A stretch of DNA of 10,892 nt from CAZSPL01 sp964608735 (GTDB taxonomy: Bacteria > JAJVIF01 > JAPKYR01 > CAZSPL01). Made by a program: the position numbers and the translations under genes. Each line of letters opens with the position of its first letter. Positions within the stretch are counted from its first letter, which is position 1. Shown piece after piece: positions 6,555 through 10,892 of the stretch. The DNA lies in contig CAZSPL010000136.1 of the NCBI GenBank assembly GCA_964608735.1, positions 1-10,892 of the forward strand, given 5' to 3'. A model generated the notes under the pieces. That model ran no database searches, was not told the DNA's origin, and saw only the letters and a list, made by a program, of their open reading frames with translations.

Positions 6555-7101
6555 TCATCTAAAAAGAGACGAGTTCTATTTCGATTCCCTTGAGATAATA
6601 GAGAGTATGCTCTCACTAATGGCGAAGAAGGAGTTCGAGATACGCGAGCTCTATGAGCGCCTTGAGGAAAATGAGAGATTGCATCCGCGTGGGCTGCTGC
6701 AGAGGCTCTTGGACAGGGATTCCTCCTGCCCGACGCCGGTCATCATCGCCGACACATTGCCCGCCATGCGCAGGAAGCTCCGCGACATCCTGACGAAGGA
6801 CGGCGATTGTACGGTCTTAGCCGAAGCCTCCACCGGGCGCGAGCTTCTCGAAAAATGCCTGAGGATGCATCCGACTATCGTCGTCGCCGATATAGACCTG
6901 CCTAAATGGCAGGATGGCTATGAAGCCCTCAAACGAATCAAGGTCGCCGATCCCAATGTGAGCATCATCGTCATCGCGAACGATCTCGATTACCTCACCA
7001 TTCTGAAGGGAATGGAACTCGGCGCCTTCGACCTCATCTCCAAACCCATCAACCACCTCCGCCTCCTCAACAACATTAACCTCATCCGAAAATCCGCCTG
7101 A
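6547..7101 (+). CDS. Helical-linker plus receiver-domain protein, paralog of the upstream gene
   Basis: The product has 184 residues with the same layout as its neighbour: an N-terminal helical segment (about 10-45; compare LEIIESMLSLMAKKEFEIRE with the upstream LDVVAALLELITKREQELNT), a short linker, and a receiver domain (about 64-184). Asp69 ends strand 1. Asp115 is the expected phospho-acceptor, four residues before Pro119 (ADIDLP). Lys166-Pro167 is the conserved Lys-Pro. The strand-4 Thr/Ser is replaced by Ala144 (IIVIAND). There is no DNA-binding or enzymatic output domain. The start is GTG at 6547, eight bases inside the preceding gene, with AGGGG about eight bases upstream. The pair most likely arose by tandem duplication. 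The shared N-terminal helix suggests dimerisation, possibly of the two products with each other. Confidence 0.85.
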   Translation: MSDHLKRDEFYFDSLEIIESMLSLMAKKEFEIRELYERLEENERLHPRGLLQRLLDRDSSCPTPVIIADTLPAMRRKLRDILTKDGDCTVLAEASTGRELLEKCLRMHPTIVVADIDLPKWQDGYEALKRIKVADPNVSIIVIANDLDYLTILKGMELGAFDLISKPINHLRLLNNINLIRKSA

Positions 7102-7156
7102 CCCCTTCATCCCCTCCCTTACGTTAGTTCTTCTATTAATTAAAGTAAATTAATAC

Positions 7157-7223
7157 GGGTGGCAAGGTCAAGCGTCTCCCAATCTCATCGCACTACCCCT
7201 CCCCCGAAGCTTACCCGTGTCTT
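7157..7223. repeat. Palindromic intergenic repeat, copy 2
   Basis: The ends match the copy at 1797-1864: GGGTGGCA, one changed base, then GGTCAAGCGTCT, another change, then CCAATC on the left, and GAAGCTTACCCGTGTCTT on the right. The middle is diverged by small indels. It lies between the convergent ends of the second receiver gene and the glycosyltransferase gene. In both copies the element sits in a gap directly after a stop codon. Confidence 0.65.
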
Positions 7224-7234
7224 CCTCAGCCCGC

Positions 7235-7293
7235 GGGACTGTCCCCAGACGCACAATGCATATCCCCCCAACATCCTGCGAAGGGACTGTCCC
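7235..7293. repeat. Two copies of the palindrome GGGACTGTCCC
   Basis: The 11-base palindrome occurs at 7235-7245 and 7283-7293, a 48-base step, just past the glycosyltransferase stop. It shares its arms with the large hairpin at 777-814 (GGGACAG...CTGTCCC). Function unknown; it may be a scattered intergenic motif or part of a terminator region. Confidence 0.6.
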
Positions 7294-7315
7294 AAGGGCG
7301 GCTCCCAAGGGCTGC

Positions 7316-7960
7316 TCAAACTCTCTTATATGGCCTGGAAAACCTCGTCCGCACTACCTCGTAAAACATCCTCACCCTCAACTTCGCCCCACCCATGAAC
7401 CCGTTCTTCTCTTCCTTCATCTTCTGGCTTACCCCGTCGAGACGCACCCGCTTCATCCGTATCATCCCGCGGTTGACGAGCTTCGTGAATGCCGTCTCTA
7501 TCCCGTAACCCAACTCCCCGTAATTGTCCAGCAAATCGAAAACTTCCCGCTTCACCGCACGCTGCCCGCTCAGACCGGGGCTTACGCGGTGCGCCCATCG
7601 CGATGGATGCGGCGGGCCATAGAAAAGCCCCATGGTCATTTCATAGTCCCCGTTCATCACCGGCTCGATGAGGGCGTTGATATGTTCATGCCTGAGCCCC
7701 ATCAGGTCGGCGTCGAGAAACAGAAGCAGGGCTTCTTCCGTGGCCTCTATCCCCGCCTTCATCGCCCCCGCTTTGCCGCGGTTGCGTTGCTTTATGACCT
7801 CGACATCGGGATAACCCGCGGCCACTTCCGATGTACGGTCGGTCGAGCCGTCATCAACCACGATTATACGCGCGAGACCGGGCGCGCCGCATACGACATC
7901 CAGAACCTTGGGAAGATTCATCGCTTCGTTGTATGCCGGGATTATTAATGCAGCCCCCAT
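7316..7960 (-). CDS. Family 2 glycosyltransferase (GT-A fold)
   Basis: This 214-residue soluble protein starts directly with the nucleotide-sugar fold: ALIIPAYNEA (4-13), DDGSTD (36-41) and the metal/nucleotide-binding DAD (83-85, FLDADL). The acceptor half carries PGLSGQRAVKREVF and ELGYGIETAF, a pattern seen in GT2 enzymes of the dolichol-phosphate-sugar / glucosyl-phosphoglycerate synthase type. No membrane anchor is predicted, so it probably works on a soluble acceptor or at the membrane surface. Sugar and acceptor cannot be told from sequence. I chose the ATG at 7960 because it begins just before strand 1; the frame extends upstream into the preceding gene. No strong SD is visible. The gap to the LolA-like gene is 40 bases, so the two probably share an mRNA. 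Confidence 0.87.
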   Translation of the reverse strand: MGAALIIPAYNEAMNLPKVLDVVCGAPGLARIIVVDDGSTDRTSEVAAGYPDVEVIKQRNRGKAGAMKAGIEATEEALLLFLDADLMGLRHEHINALIEPVMNGDYEMTMGLFYGPPHPSRWAHRVSPGLSGQRAVKREVFDLLDNYGELGYGIETAFTKLVNRGMIRMKRVRLDGVSQKMKEEKNGFMGGAKLRVRMFYEVVRTRFSRPYKRV

Positions 7961-8000
7961 TCGTTTATGCGTATCGGGGTCCTGTCCGTTTGTTCCCAAA

Positions 8001-8714
8001 TTAAGAGCCTTCCGTGAAATACGTTTTGTAGTCTTCCAGTATCTTATCAAAAAATTTCTGTGTAAGGCCGATGTTGAACTCGTAATCCCGGAACAGGTTC
8101 GTCTGGGTCAGGAGCTCGACACCGTCTCCGTCATGCGCCACCGCTTCGCTGCTCTTGACGAGGCTGTATTTCTTCCCGCCGTCGGCAAAATCGTTGTAGT
8201 TGAAATCGATGATGTATGTCACGAACTGGATACTCATCTCCGAGCGTACGCTCACGATGCGGATCTTGCGGAAATCACTCTTCGCGACATAATAAGTCTT
8301 CGTGTATTTCTTCAGCGCCGGGTCCCGCGGCGTCGCCACCACCACGAAACAGGCCTCGCCCCGTATCTCCTCGTCATCCTTCCGCTCGAGATCCATCATC
8401 GAAAGAAATACCTGGAACGATTTGTCGTCCGAGTAGCTTTTCGGCTCGCCGTTGACCATCGTCAACAGCACGTTCGGCGCCATGAAATATATCTCTTTCT
8501 CGACCTGAACTACACCGGGGCGGGACGTCTCCTCGGTTATCTCGAGGATTCCCGCCTTGTAGTCCTTCAATCCCTGGTCCGCTTCGAAATGCGTCATCCC
8601 GTCGAGGATTACCTCGGCGGTCACCCGCTCATCCGCGATGCCCGCGTTGGCGATGCCGCCGCTGACAAGCATAAGCACGGACATCAGGAATATGGCTGTC
8701 AAGTTCCTGGACAT
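8001..8714 (-). CDS. Exported LolA/LolB-fold-like protein
   Basis: The product has 237 residues. Residues 1-24 are a clear Sec signal peptide (basic SR, hydrophobic core AIFLMSVLMLV, small-residue site ANA|G), with no lipobox Cys, so the mature protein is likely periplasmic. The mature part looks like an outer-membrane lipoprotein-sorting (LolA-like) half-barrel: a helix with DGMTHFEADQGLKDYKAGI, strand-rich repeats with KEIYFMAPNVLLTMVNGE (the typical 'lipid-sensing' strand), then YYVAKSDFRKIRIVSV and a late FNYNDF. Assignment is from pattern, not a diagnostic motif. The ATG at 8714 is preferred over the GTG at 8720 because GGAG (8726-8723) is eight bases upstream of the ATG. It precedes a glycosyltransferase gene in a probable two-gene envelope operon, divergent from the phage-like genes. 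Confidence 0.75.
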   Translation of the reverse strand: MSRNLTAIFLMSVLMLVSGGIANAGIADERVTAEVILDGMTHFEADQGLKDYKAGILEITEETSRPGVVQVEKEIYFMAPNVLLTMVNGEPKSYSDDKSFQVFLSMMDLERKDDEEIRGEACFVVVATPRDPALKKYTKTYYVAKSDFRKIRIVSVRSEMSIQFVTYIIDFNYNDFADGGKKYSLVKSSEAVAHDGDGVELLTQTNLFRDYEFNIGLTQKFFDKILEDYKTYFTEGS

Positions 8715-8838
8715 AGTCACATCTCCGGAGCTTTATCATTTTATCACATTCTACACTATTCATGAATGCCCTCCCGCTCCCCGAATGTCAGCAGTGAAAA
8801 TAAATTGAAAAAATTCTGGCATTTTTCGGTGCCAAATA

Positions 8839-8867
8839 TTGACAGATGGCATCGAGCATGGGACAAT
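8839..8867 (+). promoter_or_regulatory. Promoter of the phage-like module
   Basis: TTGACA (8839-8844) is a perfect -35. After exactly 17 bases comes GACAAT (8862-8867), four of six matches to the -10 consensus. Initiation would fall about at the A of the ATG at 8874, giving a leaderless message for the helix-turn-helix gene. Its position inside the longer open frame starting at 8766 argues against that longer frame. Confidence 0.55.
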
Positions 8868-8873
8868 CAGGTT

Positions 8874-9119
8874 ATGAATAACGAGATAGCCATAGCAATG
8901 GGGGAAATTATCAACCGCTACAATCTCGGCTTTCATGAAGGATGGCCCGATGTGGTGAACAGCATCATCGACCTGCAGAACGCCCGTAACCTTGATGAAA
9001 TCACGCTTAAAATACTATCGCTTGCCCTCGAGGGCTACAGCTTCAGGGAGATCGGCAAGATGCTGAGCATGTCGCACAATACCGCGATAAGGAAATTGAA
9101 GGAACTTGTTGAAGAATAA
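8874..9119 (+). CDS. Small helix-turn-helix protein, candidate phage-module regulator
   Basis: The product has 81 residues. The C-terminal half (about 38-81) is a helix-turn-helix of the sigma-region-4 / LuxR type: LDEITLKILSLALEGYSFREIGKMLSMSHNTAIRKLKEL, with SFREIGKML as support helix, SMSH as turn and NTAIRKLKEL as recognition helix. The N-terminal half is a short helical segment without motifs. The ATG at 8874 is preferred because a good promoter ends seven bases before it; no strong SD is present, consistent with a leaderless mRNA. Three genes later is a large terminase, so this is probably a regulator or a DNA-recognition packaging component of a phage. A role as a small terminase, which can also be an HTH protein, is possible. 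Confidence 0.72.
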   Translation: MNNEIAIAMGEIINRYNLGFHEGWPDVVNSIIDLQNARNLDEITLKILSLALEGYSFREIGKMLSMSHNTAIRKLKELVEE

Positions 9120-9124
9120 ATGGG

Positions 9125-9141
9125 GGAACCAAGGAGGTTCC
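9125..9141 (+). promoter_or_regulatory. Hairpin presenting the Shine-Dalgarno of the next gene
   Basis: GGAACC (9125-9130) and GGTTCC (9136-9141) form a perfect 6 bp stem with loop AAGGA. The SD AAGGAGGT (9131-9138) is split between loop and 3' stem, and the ATG follows at 9146. The layout resembles phage translational operators where a protein clamps an SD hairpin. Confidence 0.5.
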
Positions 9142-9145
9142 GAAA

Positions 9146-9364
9146 ATGTCAAATGATGCCAAAAAGGGGAAACTTAAAAGCTACGGCGATAAGGAGCCCT
9201 GGGAAAAAACGCTCGATAACCTCGACCGCGCCGACCGCCGCCGCGAGGCCCGCTGGCGAAGGAAAGTCGTGAAGATCGATGCCAACCTCATGAGCCAGGT
9301 CACGTCCAACTCCCGCAAGCTCAATCTCGACCTTATCAACGCGCTCGCCCCGGAGTGTGGGTAG
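9146..9364 (+). CDS. Small charged phage-module protein, function unknown
   Basis: The product has 72 residues and is rich in Lys, Arg and Asp. The middle (WEKTLDNLDRADRRREARWRRKV, residues about 19-41) would be an amphipathic helix, followed by a more hydrophobic C-terminal part. No Cys motif, signal or membrane segment is present. The start is secure: AAGGAGGT lies seven bases before the ATG. It ends two bases before the next gene, so the two are translated in series. I do not recognise the family. Its position before terL fits a packaging accessory protein or a DNA-binding partner of the terminase. Confidence 0.72.
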   Translation: MSNDAKKGKLKSYGDKEPWEKTLDNLDRADRRREARWRRKVVKIDANLMSQVTSNSRKLNLDLINALAPECG

Positions 9365-9366
9365 CC

Positions 9367-9933
9367 ATGGGAAAGCCGGCCAAACCCCCCGCCGAATCGC
9401 TCCTCGATACCGTCGCCGATATCTCGCGCATCTGTGACACCCTTCTGGATGACTGGAACTCGGCGCGGGAAAATGCCGAAAACTCCGCCTCGGCGGTGAA
9501 AATCCTCACCGAATACCGCCAGTTTCTCAAACTGCGGTTCGAAGTGCTCAACAAACTCGGCGGCCTCATCGAGGAAGCCCGTTTCCAGCAGGCCCTCCTC
9601 CTCGCGCTGAAGGGCGTAAGCGAGGACATCCACGAAAAAGTCGTCGAAGCCCTCTACTCGCTCCAGCAAAACTGGTCCGACCAAAGCCCCGCCTCAGATG
9701 ACGACGAAAAAAAAGACGCTGACGACGACGACGATAACGCTGATGATGAGGATGATAACGATGGTGATACTCCCGAAAGTCCTCCGGAACCGCATGGCGA
9801 TGTCAATACCGTAGGATTATTCCCGCATGACGATGAGAACTTGGGTTACAAGGAAGATAATGGCCCGGATCACCGCGATGATAATAAACCGGATAATCCC
9901 GAAAAGGGTGATGTCCCCAAAGAAGACCGATAG
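9367..9933 (+). CDS. Helical protein with Asp-rich tail, candidate small terminase or packaging accessory
   Basis: The product has 188 residues in two parts. Residues about 10-100 are alpha-helical (SAVKILTEYRQFLKLRFEVL, then KLGGLIEEARFQQALLLALK), a pattern I associate with small phage proteins encoded next to terminase genes. Residues 104-188 are a low-complexity acidic tail; in 111-134, 17 of 24 residues are Asp or Glu, followed by Pro/Asn/Asp-rich sequence. Such tails may be disordered and may mimic DNA or bind a basic partner such as the protein encoded just upstream. The ATG at 9367 comes two bases after the preceding stop; an in-frame GTG at 9355 is less likely. Codon use changes in the tail (more GAT/AAT). 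Calling it a small terminase subunit is inference from position. Confidence 0.72.
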   Translation: MGKPAKPPAESLLDTVADISRICDTLLDDWNSARENAENSASAVKILTEYRQFLKLRFEVLNKLGGLIEEARFQQALLLALKGVSEDIHEKVVEALYSLQQNWSDQSPASDDDEKKDADDDDDNADDEDDNDGDTPESPPEPHGDVNTVGLFPHDDENLGYKEDNGPDHRDDNKPDNPEKGDVPKEDR

Positions 9934-9958
9934 CCCGGTGCCAGCCTTGGTGCCGGGC
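9933..9958 (+). terminator. Strong hairpin at the stop codon of the acidic-tail gene
   Basis: Ten base pairs (9933-9942 with 9949-9958, two G.T wobbles) close a six-base loop. The stem starts on the last base of the TAG stop. No T-tract follows, so it is not a classical intrinsic terminator. It may instead limit read-through or protect the 3' end. Confidence 0.4.
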
Positions 9959-9978
9959 GCAGTACCAGGCGCAGTACC
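9956..9978. repeat. Tandem GGCGCAGTACC pair
   Basis: The 11-mer GGCGCAGTACC occurs at 9956-9966 and 9968-9978, a 12-base period, between the hairpin and the A-tract array. Direct repeats before a terminase gene can be recognition sites for the small subunit, but this is only positional. Confidence 0.5.
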
Positions 9979-9981
9979 GGC

Positions 9982-10021
9982 CACGAAAACTTACGAAAAC
10001 TCACAAAAACTCACGAAAACC
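9982..10021. repeat. Four 10-base units with phased A-tracts
   Basis: CACGAAAACT, TACGAAAACT, CACAAAAACT and CACGAAAACC follow one another, placing A-runs at 9986, 9996, 10005 and 10016, about one helical turn apart. Phased A-tracts bend DNA. The array sits 70 bases before the large terminase start, so it may be a packaging or regulatory site. Confidence 0.65.
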
Positions 10022-10030
10022 TCATCACTC

Positions 10031-10080
10031 TAATCTCCCCCCCACGCCTTAGCGTTGGGGGGATTAAGGGGGGGTAATCC
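10031..10080 (+). promoter_or_regulatory. Two competing hairpins just upstream of terL
   Basis: Hairpin one pairs the C-run and ACGC (10037-10047) with GCGT and the G-run (10052-10062), extended by TAAT/ATTA. Hairpin two pairs GGATTA (10061-10066) with TAATCC (10075-10080) around a G-rich loop. They share 10061-10066 and exclude each other. The ATG follows ten bases later and lacks a normal SD, apart from the G-run in the second loop. Confidence 0.4.
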
Positions 10081-10090
10081 CTGCCAAAAC

Positions 10091-10892
10091 ATGAACGCAA
10101 TAAAAAAACTGAACAAACTCATCCGCGCGGTAAAATCCCGCTCCGATTCCCCGCCCGACCTCATCACCTACGCCACATCCTCCTCCGGACTCAACTTCCC
10201 CCTCTTCCCGAGGCAGCGCCTTATCCTCAGGCTCATCGCGGGCGATGAAAATCTCGGCCATGAATCTCCCGACCTCGCGCGGCTCATCGCATCCGATGAC
10301 ACCCACGCGAAAATCTGGCTTCCCGCGAACTGGACATTCGACCCCGCATCCGCGCGCCTGACCCTCCCGCGCCCGCCGCTCATTGTCCTGCTTATAGCCG
10401 GACGTCGCTCCGGAAAAACCGTCATGTCGAGCATCGCCCTCACCCACAAGCTCATCGAGCTCGCTGAAAAAAAAAGCTTCCCCGGCGTGAAGCTGCTCCG
10501 CGGACAGACCGTCGGCGCTATCAACGTCGCCGCCGACGAACGCCAGGCCCGCGTCCTCTTCGAGCGCGCCGTCGAAAATCTCCGCATCGCCGGCATCGTG
10601 AAGAAAAAAACTCCCGCCGCCGGCTCCATCCGCGTCGGCAAACGCGTCCTCTACGAATGCCTCCCCACAAGCGCCGGCGCGGTGCGCGGACGAACCGCCG
10701 CCCTCTGCGCCCTCGATGAACTCGCCCATTTCCCCGGCGTGGAAGGCCCCGCGAGCGCCGGACGCATATTCGATGCCCTCCTCCCGTCGGTGCGGACATT
10801 CGGACGCTTCGGCCAGATTATCATCACCACATCCCCCGCCGGACGCCAGGGCAAGGTCTGGGAACTCTACGAAGCGCGCGGGAAAATGGACG
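10091..10892 (+). CDS. terL: Phage terminase large subunit, N-terminal part (runs off the window)
   Basis: The motor ATPase pumps DNA into phage heads and cuts it. The frame is open from the ATG at 10091 to the window end, 267 codons. Residues 36-50 (FPLFPRQRLILRLIAG) match the usual N-terminal region. The ATPase domain has Walker A at 104-110 (GRRSGKT), Walker B with catalytic Glu at 205-210 (LCALDE) and the coupling motif III at 246-251 (TTSPAG). The C-terminal nuclease domain is beyond the edge. The antisense frames over this region are shadows. Nine consecutive A (10467-10475) sit between the Walker motifs, but the frame stays correct across them. No good SD stands before the ATG. It anchors the phage assignment of the preceding three genes. 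Intact prophage or remnant cannot be decided from this end. Confidence 0.92.
   Translation, partial: MNAIKKLNKLIRAVKSRSDSPPDLITYATSSSGLNFPLFPRQRLILRLIAGDENLGHESPDLARLIASDDTHAKIWLPANWTFDPASARLTLPRPPLIVLLIAGRRSGKTVMSSIALTHKLIELAEKKSFPGVKLLRGQTVGAINVAADERQARVLFERAVENLRIAGIVKKKTPAAGSIRVGKRVLYECLPTSAGAVRGRTAALCALDELAHFPGVEGPASAGRIFDALLPSVRTFGRFGQIIITTSPAGRQGKVWELYEARGKMD

Noticed and set aside
7908..8765. Plus-strand 285-codon frame opposite the glycosyltransferase and LolA-like genes
   Set aside because: It spans two well-supported minus-strand genes and their promoter and has no recognisable domain.
8766..8873. Earlier start for the helix-turn-helix gene
   Set aside because: No SD before the ATG at 8766, and the segment contains the consensus promoter, so it is probably upstream DNA.
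9827..10033. Overlapping 68-codon frame over the acidic tail
   Set aside because: Repetitive shadow (VPGAVPGAVPATK) produced by the tandem repeats and A-tracts; no SD. A frameshift extension of the upstream protein seems unlikely but is not excluded.
10467..10475. A9 run in terL as a programmed frameshift site
   Set aside because: Conserved motifs lie in the same frame on both sides, so no shift is needed. Minor slippage cannot be ruled out.
10064..10729. Minus-strand frame opposite terL
   Set aside because: Gly/Glu/Asp-rich shadow. The plus strand carries Walker A, Walker B and the TTSPAG motif in order.

Overview
The window looks like chromosomal DNA from an uncultured, moderately GC-rich bacterium with a Gram-negative-type envelope. 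The evidence for the envelope is a class A penicillin-binding protein, a LolA-like exported protein, and many SD-led genes in short operons. Nothing here fixes the phylum. The last 2 kb (about 8839 to the end) has a different character and reads as the start of a phage or prophage DNA-packaging module.

Layout. Positions 1-309 hold no gene, only stacked inverted repeats and a terminator. A small zinc-ribbon gene (310-567, minus) and an iron-export permease gene fetB (834-1643, minus) follow, separated by a strong terminator hairpin. Upstream of fetB is a 231-base gap with a structured element, one copy of an intergenic palindromic repeat, and an extended -10 promoter placed so that fetB mRNA would be nearly leaderless. 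Next is a minus-strand operon read 5747 to 1875: a multi-pass membrane protein, a bifunctional class A PBP (translationally coupled to it by ATGA), and an EpsC/CysE-type serine acetyltransferase.

Divergent from that operon, two paralogous genes (5931-6554 and 6547-7101, plus) encode an N-terminal helical region joined to a receiver domain. The two receivers have lost different key residues. After a second copy of the intergenic repeat comes a two-gene minus-strand operon: a LolA-like secreted protein (8714 to 8001) and a family 2 glycosyltransferase (7960 to 7316).

Phage-like module. A consensus -35 promoter drives a small helix-turn-helix gene (8874-9119). It is followed by a small charged protein whose SD lies in a hairpin loop (9146-9364), a helical protein with an Asp-rich tail (9367-9933), and a 157-base control-like region with hairpins and helically phased A-tracts. 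The 5' part of the large terminase gene (10091 to the window end) closes the window; it is open through the edge. Order and content suggest regulator, packaging accessory or small terminase, then terL.

I found no tRNA, rRNA, CRISPR array, insertion sequence or integrase. The best candidates for something undescribed are the complementary-degenerate receiver pair, the stem-varying/loop-constant twin hairpins near the left end, the hairpin-presented SD, and the phased A-tract/hairpin region before terL.
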